A DNA stretch of 64,000 nt, taken from contig CP103024.1 in the NCBI GenBank assembly GCA_024752435.1, forward strand, positions 1,116,001-1,180,000, given 5' to 3'. This DNA comes from Allantophomopsis cytisporea. Lineage: Eukaryota > Ascomycota > Leotiomycetes > Phacidiales > Phacidiaceae. Position numbers and translations under genes: made by a program. The notes under the pieces are model-generated. The model made no database searches and was not told the origin of the DNA. It saw nothing but the letters and a program-made list of their open reading frames with translations. Of the stretch, positions 21,534 through 35,155 are shown one piece after another. How positions within the stretch are numbered: position 1 is the stretch's first letter; the number at the start of each line of letters is the position of its first letter.

Positions 21534-23163
21534 AATGGACTCGTTTCAATAATCATTTTAAGATAGCTGTCCTAATTATCGCGTATAGTTGACAAAAAAA
21601 AAAAATACTTATGCGAGTAGCAATATTATATTATCCTAATAACTACAAATGCACCAATTGAGAAAGCGTAGAAACGATCAGAGTGAAAGTCCTATCATGC
21701 TTGCTGAAAAGGAGTTGACAAAAGAATACTGATATATGAAACAGAGTGCACATCTAACCGGAGATTAAGCTTAATTATTTCATACTAAGGAAAGTGAGGC
21801 AGCTTCTTTAGTCTGCAGATTGGATTTATCAGACAGTGCTGGAGCCCATAGCATCTATCTGCTGAGACGTCTGGATTGTAGCTTTATGTCGACTATAAAT
21901 ATATATGTTCTCATTGGTTTCATTCTCGCCAGCTTTATTTACTGCTAATAGAATGAACTAAGGCATTGGCAAGATCTGAGAAGATGTCTATTAAGTCTTT
22001 TTCGGGGTCTAAAGGTAGCCATAGTAGTTTCTCGTCTTCCAAACTCGTCTGCCCTGCTTTTCCATTAATGTCATATGTATTGTCCTCTTTGTTTGTACGC
22101 TTGAAATCTTTTTCGAAAGTCGACTGCCATGGTTATAATCTATGACCTCGCTAACGAATGTGATAGTTCATCCATTATGCTACAGCATAAAAGTATTAAA
22201 CCGGCGAGCGTGCTTGTTAGCTTCTAACAAAGTAACCGAATCCGGAAGCTTGGAGCAAAGTTCATTTAGAAGACGTGTAGTAAATGAGGTTCGAATGTTT
22301 GAATGACTCCTCAGCTAAGGATCATAACGGATTATTGTTGTTAGCAGGCAGCTATAGATACAACATAGGAGGGGACAGTTTAACGGTGGAGTCTTCTGCA
22401 AAGAAATTGACTCTCGTCACAGCAGCCCACGCTTTGGCACCGATGAGTTGATAGAAAGCATAAAATAAGTTGGCTACGATTGTAGTATCTCGCATGTCAT
22501 GCATGTTAGTTACTTCACCAACATAACTCACTCCTTCATAGTTTACTAGTCCAGCAAGATGCAACGATAAGCGCGGACTTGGCTTCCGTAGCTCTTTGAC
22601 TAAACGCGGTACATGTGGTCTAGATTGTTGGTTGTATCTGGTACTGAAAACAACTAAGTCTACCTATCATAAGGGGAGAAAAATTTGCGCAGAAAAGAAG
22701 ACTCATGCCCCTGGATGACGAGTGCGGTATTCGAGGTGCTTATATTTACGGTTCGTGCTCATATCGTCGGGCTGCCAGTCCGCAAGAGTGTTTGTGATCG
22801 CGACCACATTTACGAATTAATCCAATACGTCACTGAGAACCACCAATTTCTGGGGGCTGGATCATCCACGTGACTCTCGAAGGAATAGCTTGAAGCCATC
22901 CGAAGTGCCGCAGTGCTGAAGCCATCAAAGCTCGAGAGAGAAAAAAGAAACACACCAAAAGCATTTGCCGATAGCCTCGCTTTTACACCATCATTTCAAC
23001 TGCTTCGATCTCATGATTCGCACCTCCCAAGACTTCGGTCTCAAATCTAGTTACATGGGTGCGCGGAACACCAGCTACACAACGCAAAAGCAGATCTTCA
23101 TCAAGCGATAGTGGACCTGGCTTTCTACCCCGGCATTTACCGAACGTCCTAGACAACTCTAAG
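21534..23163. other. Intergenic region and leader upstream of the hybrid histidine kinase
   Basis: 1.6 kb, AT-rich in its first half, without a recognisable gene. The last 150 bp form the probable mRNA leader of the kinase and contain a short upstream ORF. Other ORFs (up to 70 codons) have no motif. Confidence 0.55.
23013..23111 (+). promoter_or_regulatory. Possible upstream ORF (32 codons) before the histidine kinase
   Basis: An ATG at 23013 opens 32 codons ending in TAG at 23109-23111, in a different frame from the kinase start at 23164. If the transcript starts upstream of 23013, ribosomes would meet this ORF first. The kinase frame has a TGA at 23014 and no in-frame ATG before 23164. Confidence 0.4.
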
Positions 23164-26100
23164 ATGTCAGTTTTGGCTCAACGGAAACGTGATGCCTTGT
23201 CAAATGGTACCAATCGTACAAAATCTAGGAAACCGAGAAACTTCAATTGGCTATCACCTATTCCGCCGGACGATATCACCCCTTTTCAGAAATTTGTTAG
23301 GGAAAAGACGGTTTTGGGCCCTCTTGGTGCCATTGAGACATGGCCAACACAGTTGAGACGTAAGTATAATTTCTTTCAGTCAAGGATTGGAGTTCATATT
23401 CGTATTTGCAAGTCATACACTCTTTGCAATGTACTCTTTAGTACCATGTTTTCATCAGCTTCACCTTCGCCATATTATGAGAGCTATATTGTAATTCTGT
23501 TTTATCGTGTTATTGGGCGTTCATTTACGAATGCTTACACTGGATTTGGATATGCACCAACTCTCCTTATTTCACGTCCCCGGCTTGATCGCAAGAAGTT
23601 TAAGTTGCTCAAGTCCCCTTCATTATTCTGGCTCTCGCAATCATCTTGGCCAGATAAACGTTTGTGAGCTAGTCTACCTGCAAATCTCTCATCATCCAGA
23701 CATCTTGAACTGTCGTATATGATTTGGTAGTCCACAACTGCCCCCAATTTTCAAGCAGCTTGAATCGATCAAATTCATCTGAGTTGATCCTTACTATTTT
23801 TTTCCCTTTCTTTTCTTTCCCGCTCTTTACCGAGAACAACTTCAATTGCATCGTTGATGACACTGACTTGGCTTGGGTGTACAGAATTGGTACTTATTAT
23901 GGTTGCGGACCCTGACCCAAGTATAATATATTGGAGTCAAAATCCCACTATTTCGATATACAATGAAGCATATACGCATCTAATTGGCCAAAAACATCCA
24001 GAACTGATGGGTCAGGATCCGAAAGTGCATTTCGCTGGTATGTACTTAAGCTTGCAAATTGTATTCATAGGCCTTTTCATAAAACTTGCTGACAAATGTA
24101 TAGAACTTTGGGATCCGTTCCAAGAAATTTTAGAACATGGAGAGGCAACTGGAGAAACACACATAGGAGGCAATCACCCACTATTCTTATATAGACATGG
24201 TTTTCTGGAGGAAGCCTACTTTAGCTTTAAGTTCGTCCCAATTGTAAGAGACGATGGGGATGTGACTGGAAGCTTGGCCACAGTTGTTGAAAACACTCGA
24301 GAAATCCTTAACGAGCGGCGTCTTCAATCTGTTCAAGCTCTTGGCCGATATATGGCAACGGCAAAAGACATCTCCGGGTTGTGGGCCCAAATGCTTCATG
24401 GCTTAGAATCTAACATATATGATATACCTTTGGCTCTCCTTTACTCTGTAGAGGGGCCTGGTGATTTCAGCGATTTAGGTTTGGAAAACTATTCGCCAAC
24501 AAGAACAATCTGCAAGCTTGAAGGCGCTATTGGTGTCGAGAAGAACCATGCTTGTTCCCCCTTGTTCCTGGATATTGATAAAGGCACCGATAGTCTCGCA
24601 GCTGCGTTTCGAAATGCTACTTCGTTTTCAACCACCGAGTCAGGAGGGGTACTAATTTCTATCAAAGACGGAACTCTCCCCGCAAACTTACTAGACGGGA
24701 TCAATTGGCGTGGTCATGGCGCCATCGATAAGGCCGTTGTTTGCCCAATATCGAGCACTTCTTCTCGGGTGGTTCTTGGCTACCTGTTCCTCGGCTTGAA
24801 TCCGCGGAGACCTTACGACAAAGATTATCAGAACTTTGTACAGCTCTTGACAATGCAAGTAACAACGCCACACGTCTCAGCCTTGTTGTTGAGGGAAGAA
24901 TTGAGGCGACGCCAGTCGGTTGCTCAACAAGCTGCAATTGACAAGGCTCAGCTGTCCCAGCAATTAATGCAGAAAACCCAGGATTGGGAAGAAAGTCAGA
25001 TCAAGTTTAGTAGATTTGCAGAGCGTGCCGAAGTCGGCCTGACGATCATTAATCCGAACGGCGTATGTTCATTTTCTTAAGTCTTGTTTTTCCTTCCAAG
25101 TTATATAATCTTCCTGATCTCGAGAACAATACCCAGATGCAAGATTGCTCAAATATTGATAGTCATTCTGGACTTCCAACTATTCTCACCTCCACAACTG
25201 TTCTGATACCAAGGAATATTCTTGGCTTCAAGTTAGCTGTGGGCTTGGTAATTGTTTTTGGACTTTGCAATTACTCAGGCTCCAGAACAATTCTGAGGCC
25301 GATAATTGCTATAAACTAGTACTGATTATTACCACAGAAAATCCTGTATGCCAATGAGCGTTGGTATGAGATCACTATGCATCCTAAAGAGAACCCAGAC
25401 GCGGTGTCCTGGATGGATTCACTAATCGATGAAGACAAGTTACTGGTTACTAAGATGTGGGATCGACTGCGGAGTGGCAAACCCGTCAGCTACACGGCTA
25501 GACTCAATAAAGAACGACCAGGCCAAGCAGGAAATGTAGCAGTTCTATGCTCTGCTTATCCGGATGTGGATGAAAATGGACAGGTCGTCACAATTATGGG
25601 CTGTCTCACAGACGTTACGGAACTAAAATTAGTCGAGGCCCAACTTCGAAGTCGAACGCTAGAGCTCGAACAAAAAGAACATAAGTGGAGAGACTTTGCT
25701 GCTAGAGCTCCCATCGGTGTTCTACAGCTCAGTGCTGACTATGAATTGGAATTTGCCAATGAGTCATTTTATACGATCACTGGGCATGATCGTAGCACAT
25801 ACGGTCGCTTATCTTGGCTCAACGAAGTTATAGAGGAGGATGCATTTAGTTTAAAGAGGATTTTTGACGATCTACTCACTTTTGATGGACCGATAACGCT
25901 AGAATTCAGGCTCAAGAGATACTATAAGCGGTCAAGACGCGAGAGCAAGACAAGAACCACGATATTGTGTTCTTTGCATACCTTGATGGATGAGGAAACG
26001 GGAAAGTTGAAACAGGTTGTGTGTTGGTTTACTGACATATCTCAGCAAAAGTTCGCAGAGGATGTCTTGAGGGGGAAAATGGATCAGGCAATCGAGATGA

Positions 26101-27863
26101 AAAGACAACAGGAAAACTTCATTGACCTTACATCGCACGAAATCAGGAACCCAATGTCAGCTGTGCTTGGTTGTGCTGATGAGATCACCTCATCATTGAC
26201 CGAGTACAAATCGGCGATTATGAAGAACATGCCCAACAATTTTGGCAAGACAACTCTGACTAAGATCCTCGACAATACCATAGATGCGGCGGAGACGATT
26301 GCCTACTGCGTTCTTCATCAGAAGCGTATCGTTGATGACATCCTCACATTATCTCGACTGGACTCGGACCTTCTTGTCATAGCTCCAGTTGCAGTCCAAC
26401 CATGTGCCTTAGTCAAGGCAGCACTTCGTATTTTTGATGCAGAGATAAAGCGGGCCGAAATTGATATTCAATTTGAAGAGGACCCAAGTCTCAAGTCACT
26501 AGCTGTGGACTGGGTCATGGGCGATTCTTCAAGGATCCAACAGATATTAATCAATCTGTTAACAAATGCTATCAAATTCACCCGCTTTCAGCCCAAGAAG
26601 CAGATACGCGTTAAAGTCAGCGCACATTTGAATCCTCCATCTTCGTCACCGAGTGGAATCAGATTTGTGCCGAGGAGGGTCGAAAGAGAGGATCATACGT
26701 CACGTGACGAATGGGGCAATGGAGATTTTATATATCTCTCAGTTGCTGTTCAGGATAGTGGTACTGGTCTCACAGAAGATGATCGGAAGCTGTTATTTCA
26801 TCGATTCTCACAAGCCTCGCCCAAAACCCATGTCAAGTATGGGGGATCTGGGCTAGGTCTCTTCATCTCCCGACAAATTTCAGAAATGGTATGTACCGCC
26901 CAACTCTTCGTCTCATTGTAAACCTTCTGATAGCCTATGCAGCACGGTGGAGAGATTGGCGTAGAGAGTGAAGCTGGTAAAGGAAGCACCTTCATGTTTT
27001 ATATACGATCACGTCGCACTAAAGCGCCACCAAAAGCCATTGGTGAAGCGAATATGCAGATCTCTGCGCTGGTGGAGGATAGTGTCAGGGATTCCTGTGG
27101 TGCTGGACTATCAAGACGAGGCTCAGACGCTCAAGTTCTTCCAGTGCGACCAGCACACCCTGAACCTATTGTACCAGTTCAGATCGCGCCAAAGACGACT
27201 AGTACTCTCGAGATTTTAGTTGTGGAGGATAATCTTGTCAACCAGAAGGTAGTTGTAAAACAACTTAGTAAGTTCTCTATTCTTAGGCCTAAGGATCAAG
27301 TGTGTGTAAATCGCCAGCTTTTGGTCATCGAGGAACTGTTGAATTTTTGAGGCCATAGCGTGGGTTGGAGCCGTCATGATCTTTGTTTTAAAACTTGTTC
27401 GATTGTCTATCGTTCCTATTCTGAGGCTGGAGGGTGTCTGTACACTACTAATGCTCTGCAGGAAGTCGTGGTTGTTCAGTCAATGTTGCGAATCACGGTC
27501 AAGAAGCTCTAGAATTCCTTGAGCGCACGGCGTTCTGGAACAACTCCGAAAATGGCATCAAATTATCTGTTGTACTGATGGACCTAGAGATGCCAATCAT
27601 GGATGGTCTTACAGCCGTCAGAAAAATTAGAGACCTGCAAAAGAAAGGGTTACTTTGCGGACATGTACCTACCATCGCTGTGACGGCAAATGCACGTCCG
27701 GATCAAATCAAGATTGCTATGGATGCTGGAATGGTAAGAAATTCACCTCTTATAACCCTTGTTAAGAAGATTCTCATAATTGTAGGATGATGTAACAACA
27801 AAACCGTACCGGATTGGCGAAATGTTAGCGCAGATAAAAAAGTTGGCGTACAGACATGAGTAG
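23164..27863 (+). CDS. Hybrid sensor histidine kinase (PAS, HisKA, HATPase, receiver)
   Basis: Seven exons, 23164-23359, 23885-24037, 24104-25062, 25338-26888, 26943-27267, 27462-27733 and 27786-27863, encode 1177 residues. The start at 23164 (MSVLAQRKRD) is the first ATG in frame; an earlier exon cannot be ruled out. Order: a PAS-like N-terminal sensor (VLIMVADPDPSIIYWSQN), a GAF-like middle, two PAS domains (ILYANERWYEI and LEFANESFYTITG), the H-box LTSHEIRNPMSAVLG with the phospho-His near residue 703, N-box ILINLLTNAIKF, G1 VQDSGTGLT and G2 GGSGLGLFIS, then a receiver with LVVEDNLVNQKV, phospho-acceptor Asp near 1101 in VLMDLEMPIMDG and the conserved Lys in TTKPY. No membrane segment is visible, so it is likely cytosolic. 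It would feed a phosphorelay (HPt protein to response regulator, then MAPK). The signal sensed is unknown. Introns 1 (525 bp) and 3 (275 bp) are unusually long for this window. Confidence 0.9.
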
Positions 27864-28669
27864 TATATTCAGCCTGGAACTGAGCCAGGTTTAGGTGATG
27901 TGAGGCGTTTAGCATTTGTTACTTTATATCGGATATCTTGGGTCCGGATTAGCAGAAGGGACCTTGTTCATGTAAAATAGCCTTGAGACTTGGAATTATG
28001 TATGGTGAGAAGCTGCATACGCTTATTTCAAGCATGATATCAATAGATAACAAGGGCTATCTTTGCATTTAGGAAATTATGATGTGTTCAATGTTATCGC
28101 CAGCCATATCAGGATACACAGAAATTAAGTACGAAGGCTTCACAGCCTCAAATGGGATGGGATGAAACATTGTTAAAGTGAAGCCTTACCGTGAAATTGT
28201 ATGAGCAACAATAAATGCGGTTGCTATGGCCCCAAAGACTAGGCCTAGCTATTCAGCTTCATAAGGCCCTTACCTTCTCCGCTAACCCTGAATTTTCGAA
28301 CAGTGGACAATGTTTTGAGCTCAGCAGTGTTCTCATAGAGGAGCTATATGTTGCGAAAACTCAGCCATCTCGTACCGGATTGGCAAATTGCCATGGTGGT
28401 GATGTGACTAAATAGGCTTAGCGCCTATTGAAGGACGCCAAGAAGTAAACATTGGGGGAGGAGCCGCTGAGCAACTTCCATCATCGCGACAACGATTAAT
28501 GAACCCCACGACGCGCCTCACTCCACATCGCAACGATATCTTCCAGCACCAACACACTTTTTACACCGATTCCAACCCTGTTATCGCGTAGAGCACTTCG
28601 ATTGAATCTGGGCGTGACGAGCTGCAAACGAGATCTTCTTTGACGAATGCGCTGCTCACCTTCCTTGAC
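27864..28669. other. Intergenic region between the histidine kinase and DSN1
   Basis: 0.8 kb with the kinase 3' flank and the DSN1 promoter. No gene or repeat recognised. Confidence 0.6.
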
Positions 28670-30276
28670 ATGACCACCATTCTTCAGATCAGACCTCCTT
28701 TGGAATCGATGAGCATGAACGAAAACTCCAACCGCCGCAGGAGCACGCGAGTCGAAGAGAAAAGAAAGAGCACAGGTAAGTTAGGCTTGATACTGGCGCA
28801 ATTGCGTTTGTGTCTTTCATGATGCTGGTCAAATCGGGACTTCTTAACTGACAGTGAAGAAGCTTCATATACCGAAAATGATGGAGATTTTAATTTCACG
28901 CGTGCACCGAAGCGAAGAAAGGGAGAGACTGTACCCGCAATCGCAGAGGAGCCGACACAACTTGCAGCAAAGAAAGCTAAAACATCTACCAAGCAACCTA
29001 TAGTACAACCCGATGAACCACGGACAACAAGGAAAAAGCCTACACGGCGGGCGATGGATTTTGCGACACCAAAGCAGGAATCGAAAGACCCGATCAAAGT
29101 AGTCAAGAGAGCCACAAGACGGAGTACGCGTTTATCCGGAGATGGCAATGATCCTCATAGCGAAAATGATCTGAATGGGAGCAAGACCGTGGAAGAGGAT
29201 AGTGTGGACATGGTTGGTGGAAACAGTGCGAATGCGACGGGGTCAATATTGGATTCAACCTCAGAGTCTACGATGATAGCACTTCCATTTAGCGATACGC
29301 CTGTCATAGATCGAAACAAAAAGTTACGACGGAAGGGAAGTGTGGGCAGAAGGAGTAGTTTGGGTTTGAGAGGTCGAAGAGCAAGTTCTCTCATAGACAA
29401 TGGTCGTTCTGCAATTCCACATCGCGAAGTGGAGGTTACCGAGTTCTACAAGCATATTGCTGCGGATGGCATCAGTGAGCCGAGGAGAATGAAGCAATTG
29501 CTCACTTGGTGTGGGGAGAGAGCTTTAGGAGAGAAGCCGGCTCATGATCAGCCGGATAACTATGCTCGCCAGATTGGTAGGTTGGGTCTATGAAGCTTGG
29601 GAGACATATACTGACTCCTTACAGCACGTGCGATTGAGGAGGAACTACTAAAAGACTTCTCGAATCGATCTGACATGTCAGATTGGTTTAATCGAGAGGA
29701 AACTGTGCGGCCGACGATTGTCAAGAAACCGAATCCTAAAAACATCGAGAATTCCGAGAAAATCCAGGAGTTGGAGGAAAACATCAAAAAGTACGCGACG
29801 TCACAAATTAGAAAGACCATAAGCTGATCATTTATAGACTACAGTTGCAGCGTACAGAATGGAAGAATCTCACGAAAGCACCCCCGTCTCTTCCGCCCCT
29901 TCTCGATAAAACGAACCAGCCGCCTCCTCTCTCTTCGCTTGATGCATCCCTTCTTGATCCTGAACAAGCAGCTATTCTTTCCCAGCTCCAGTCCTCAAGT
30001 ACAGCTTCCGAACTCCTATCTCGGACATCATCACGCCTAAAAGCGATACAAGGCTCATTAGAGTTCAAGATCGACCAATTTGCTGATGGAGTTCACAAAC
30101 TTGAGCAGTATCGCGAGACCGCCGAAAAAGTGGCGAACAAGGTCTTGGCCTTGGGCGCCGTTAGATTGGAAGAAAGAAGCACGAAGGAAAAAGAGGCAGC
30201 AGGGTCACGCGATATGCCAGTAAAGGAAATTCTGAGGACGCTGAGTGGCATCCTGCCCGAGAGCGGATTGCCTTAG
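28670..30276 (+). CDS. DSN1: Kinetochore MIND complex subunit Dsn1/Mis13 (Mis12-Mtw1 family)
   Basis: Exons 28670-28775, 28860-29576, 29625-29790 and 29838-30276 encode 475 residues. The start is either 28670 (MTTILQIR) or 28709 (MSMNENSN). The frame forces an AAG acceptor at 28858-28859; the stronger-looking CAG five bases earlier leads to a stop. The N-terminal half is basic and disordered. The centre carries RRKGSVGRRSSLGLRGRRAS followed by VEVTEFYKHIAADGISEPRRMKQLLTWCGERAL, the signature of the Dsn1/Mis13 family. The C-terminal half is predicted helical, with IQELEENIKK and a heptad-like stretch near residues 395-440. Dsn1 joins Mtw1/Mis12, Nnf1 and Nsl1 in the complex that links centromeric chromatin to the microtubule-binding Ndc80 complex. 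The clustered Arg-Arg-x-Ser sites suggest Aurora B/Ipl1 phosphorylation, as known for human and yeast Dsn1. Confidence 0.88.
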
Positions 30277-31889
30277 TTACAAGAAGTTGATGTGTTAATG
30301 AGATTGTGTTAGTGAGCTGGCATTGATGAGGGCGTTTTTGCTTATGGTGGAATAGGTGGTTTGCATGGCCGTTATGAGCGTAGGCCGGCGTCTGGGTGGG
30401 TTTCAATTGTACAGTTGTGATGTGGATACAATACAATATCAGTGCTTGCTGCTACTGATTTGACTGTTTTTGTAGATTGTATGCTGGGATCATGCGTACA
30501 CTTGGTGATTTGAAGAGTATTGTCCGTGGTATGTATCGTGACTAATCGAGAGAAAAGGTCCGTTTATGATAACCCCAACTATAGTGGTCTAGTTGCACAC
30601 ACAAGTGCAACTGACCTTGAAGTATAAGAACATATGTAGGTATTTCAAAGAGGACTGCTCTGTTACTAACGTTGTAAGGACTGGCTGCTGTTGGGTGCAA
30701 CCTGCCCCTGATTGATTAATAAACTGACAGGCGTGTCAATCCTATCTTACTTCGATATATTCTCAGCCTCATGTTTTTTTGGGTACAGCAATCATAACTG
30801 ACGCTGCAACTCTATTCTCAGGAACTTAGTAGTCCGCGTCAAATACTGCAAGGGTCCTGTAATCGCGCGTAAAGCATACAAGATCCTCCGTACGTTGTAC
30901 TCAGTCAACCAATGCTTCAGGAAGTCGCTACACAGTGTAAGCATGTCAGTACCTCGGCATCTTTATTTTCACGAATGATTACTCTACCGTTTTACCTTCC
31001 TGTGCGTGCCCTTCATCCTTTGTTTTATGACCATCACTACCCAACTCAACCCCAAAAACAGGATAAAGCATCATTGCGTGTGCTGATAACTGATATTGCC
31101 GGTCGGCCGTACAGGAAGCGCGAATGGCGAGCCGCGAAATGAGATCGCGGGGTGATCACTAAACACATCGAAACTTTGTTGTTTGTCCGCTAGATCATTC
31201 CCATACCTAAGGAAAGGTTGATTTACGCTTCCGACAGCCTCTTCCAGCCTACTTATGACTTATTGTTAAGTAGCACAATATGAGCAATGAATTAGTCGTT
31301 AGCATGTCACGAAGAGCGAGAGGTTTCAACGACTAAATAAACTACGTCTGAGGTGGTGTGAACACCTTTTGTACTGTAAACTTCACCAGCTTTCTTTGCT
31401 TTCTTTGCTTTTTTCATCCTCATCTCCTTGCTTCGTTTCATTACCCTAAAGCCATACATGCCAGCTTCTCCCAGACATCGGGCGCTGTTGCTGTCGCTCT
31501 CACTAAGTACGAAACGCCTCTCTGTGCTGGTGTATATTCTGCGTCCACATAAAACCTCCATACTACCCACTACCTTAGACACTTAACTCGTAACGGAAAA
31601 TCACCTCGGTGCTTCATAATTGCTGTATATTAATCACTTCCCTCTTCTACAAATCTCTTTTGTCAGCAACAGGCATCGGATCCATGCACTCCGTTTCGCC
31701 GTTCCGTACATGATTCAGGATTGTATTGAAAGATTGTGATTTGGGACAACGTTCTTGAAGAGGACCATATAAAGCCTTTATATTTGTGTTGATGATACAT
31801 ATGCACCTTTTTGAAGAACTGGGCTGTGTACTCGAGAGAACGATAGACACATAACGAATTTTCTTGAGAAGAAGAGTTTCAGTCTCGAC
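30277..31889. other. Intergenic region between DSN1 and the MFS transporter
   Basis: 1.6 kb with no recognisable gene. ORFs of up to 106 codons (for example 31647-31967, minus, overlapping the transporter start) lack motifs. A short repeat of TTTGC/CTTTCTTTG units lies near 31391-31411. Confidence 0.55.
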
Positions 31890-33542
31890 ATGTCTTCCAT
31901 TCCGGACCTTGAGAAGCAGGATGACGATCAATCCCAAACTGGATTGCAAAACATCGAGAGAGAACACTCAGAACAGAAATCAAACGCACCACTAGACTGG
32001 GACGGTGAAAATGATCCCGAAAATCCATGGAACTGGACTTTAATCAAGAGAGTATATCATATTATACCTCCTGCTATCATCTCGTTCACAGCGTTAGTAG
32101 GAGTCAATCAGGCTTGTTCTTCTCGTATGGCTAACATTACATAGGACTTTTGGGTCCTCCATATACAGTCCAGCAGTGCAGACTATTGTACGTGACTTTG
32201 GCGTCAGCACAACCGTAGCCATCCTTCCCTTATCATTTTATGTTCTGGCATTGGGATCTGGTCCTATGCTTGCAGCACCCCTCTCAGAAACACATGGCAG
32301 GCACATAGTTTATTTGCTTTCAGCTCCACTTGGAGCGCTCTTCACTCTCGGGGCAGGCTTTTCTAACAACATAGCATCGCTCTGTGTCACTCGGTTTTTT
32401 GCCGGGTTATGTTACAGTCCCGCACTTGCTATCGGAGCCGGCACCATTGCAGATGTTCTCAAGCCACAGGACAGGGCCTTCACAGTCATCTACCTCTTGA
32501 TGCCTTTTCTCGGACCTGCCCTAGGGTAAGTTTACCCCCTTCTCAGCCAATCAATACTGACATCTCAGCCCCGTCATTGGCTCCTTCGTCGTCGTCCGCA
32601 AATCCTGGCGCTGGACACAATGGACTCTAATATTCTTCTCCATCGCAAGCTTCATCAGTATTCTCTTTATGAAAGAGACATACAAGAAGACTATCCTCGC
32701 AAAACGGGCTAAGAAGCTAGGAATTCCACCACCACCAAGTCCCTTCCCGAACGCGTTTGCCAGAATCAAGTTCCTCATGAATGTCACACTCATCCGGCCA
32801 ATCCATATGCTTTTCACGGAGCCTCTAGTCGGCTTCCTGAGTCTCTACGTAGCATTCAACTTCTCCATTCTCTTTGCGTTCTTTGCCGCCTTCCCGTACG
32901 TCTTCGAATCGCAGTACAACTTCTCTCAAGAAGAAGTCGGCCTCACATTCCTCGCCATCGGCGTTGGCTGTCTCCTCGCTGTGCCCACAGTCATCATCTG
33001 CGACAGGTGTTTCTGGCAGCCACAATTCCGCCTCTCACATGATACCTCGCACCCTGGTATTGTCCCACCAGAATATCGCCTCTATCCGGCAATCATCGGC
33101 GCGTTTGGTATCCCCATCAGTCTCTTTTGGTTTGCATGGACGGCGAAACGTAGCGTTCCATGGGCAAGCCCTGTCGTTGCAGCGGTTCCGTTTGGCTGGG
33201 GCAATTTATGTGTATTCTGTGCCGCTGCAATGTACTTGGTCGACACTTATGCCGCCTTGAATGGCGCTTCTGCTATGGCGGCTAATGGACTCCTCAGATA
33301 TGTCTTTGGCGCAGCGTTTCCGCTGTTTACTTTGCAGAGTAAGATCCCCATTTTTGATGGAATAGACGATTTCGTGTATATGAATTGTACTAATGGATAT
33401 AGTGTATCGTGGCCTTGGTATTGATTGGGCTACCTCCTTGTTAGGCTTTATATCCATCGTATTGACGATTGTGCCGTTTGTACTTTTTAAGTTTGGACCG
33501 CAATTGAGGGCCAGGTCTAGTTATGACACTATCAAGACATGA
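31890..33542 (+). CDS. MFS transporter, drug:H+ antiporter-1 type
   Basis: Exons 31890-32092, 32145-32525, 32569-33338 and 33403-33542 encode 497 residues, with introns of 52, 43 and 64 bp. A hydrophilic N-terminus ends in the DPENPWNWTLIKR block that precedes the first membrane span in DHA1 fungal transporters (polyamine and multidrug exporters such as the Tpo and Flr groups). SETHGRHIVYLL is a divergent form of the MFS A-motif between spans 2 and 3. RFFAGLCYSPALAIGAGTIADV and LMPFLGPALGPVIGSF match spans 4 and 5, the latter including a C-motif-like GPxxGPxxG typical of antiporters. A cytoplasmic loop with PPPPSPFP follows span 6, and about twelve spans are present. Export of toxic compounds or polyamines at the plasma membrane is likely; the substrate cannot be told from sequence. 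Confidence 0.9.
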
Positions 33543-35155
33543 GCGTCTGTTAAGTATCATTGTTTTGCTTCTTAACAGAGAGGAACACAGTTGAACCATA
33601 AGTTGTCAACTGAATAAAGGGAGAGAAGTGGGCTTGGATTTTACAAGTTGATAGTAAGAGCAAGGCGTTTTTTTTTTCTTTTTGGCGTTCTAGCATACCA
33701 TAGCTTTGCATCACATTGGGTGTTTGAGTACAATTGCACGATTTATAGACTGTTTGTCTGTTCTCTTAACCCCTGTATCAAAACTCTTGTCATGAGATCA
33801 AGGAGTACGCAATGAGAACAATGATATAGTCAATAATTTGCGGGGACGGGGGGTGCTATTAATATCGCACTTGAAGACCTGAATTCCTCCGAGAGGCTAT
33901 TCATGTCTTCATCACTTACCTCTGACGCGGCATGCCTAGCCCACGATGCAAGTTTTCTCTCTCCATCATTCATTTTGACCATCTTCGCGTAATCAGAACA
34001 GTTGTTGCTATGAATCATTGTCATTTCCTTGAATAGGTGATATATCTTCAAGAGCCCCATGTTTGGGAATCCATTTGCCCCCCCCATCAACTCCCATCCA
34101 AACCTTGTCAATGTACGTACTACTCAGTCACGTACTATAGGATCGTTCGGTTCATGTTAATACACTTTGAGCCATAGTATCTAATATAATCTGTGAGCCT
34201 CGACTTATAAGCTTGGCTGAAGAGAGGGAGAGTTTGCATTCATTGACCTAGACAAGACTATCTTCATGAACAAGAACACACGTCTTGATTCTGGACAAAG
34301 TAGACTACATAAGTGGTTTCAGTGTCTTTAAGGTCGTTCAGCAACAAGAGATCTCCAGGACAATGAACATTCGGACGTTGGAATGTGCAATGTATCAGCT
34401 GCAAGCGACAGGGACGCCCATCTCAGACATTCTGGCTAGTAAGAAAATGCAAGTGGCAGAAAGCATACAATTCGAAGGAAAATTCCCTAAGGAATGGGAA
34501 AGCTGAGAGCCCAATTATGAGGAAGGTAGTAGGTACATTTAAAGGTCAAATCATGTTGCTGGTGCACATCGAAAAGGGGGAGCAGAATCATACTTTAAAA
34601 AGATGGCTAAGCAAATACTGTCACAGAGCAGCTGGGAAAGACCTGCTCTATAGTTTCATCTCTGAAGGAATGAATTACTGTGAATTACTGCTGGATATGG
34701 TGCTGCAGCGGGATCTGAGAATCACGGCCCATCCCTGAGGTGAAGGAGTTTGCCCTGCTCAGATTCGCCTGTATCGGCACCCCTCTGACGAAGAATCGAC
34801 GTGGATGGCGGTTTCTAAAAAGAACTCAGTTTTAGAAGAAACTGCATTGAGGATTGAAGTGGTCTTCTAAGGACAGAATTTCGAGGCCGACAAGGAGTCC
34901 ATTCAGAAGAACTGGGACGAGCATGGTGCTGCTGAACAGTAGATGACCAGTAAAGGAGAAGAATACTGCCTTCAAATTGTGGTTTTAGTATTGGTAGATT
35001 ATGTACAACCAAAACTCTCTGTGATGAAAATCTTCCTTACTGTTACAACAGATCTGCCATTGCACATCAATATACTCAGCGTTGCGGTCGTGCGATTTCT
35101 CTCTCTTAAAGTAGAACTTACAGTTATGAGAAATCCATGATCATCTCAATGAAAA

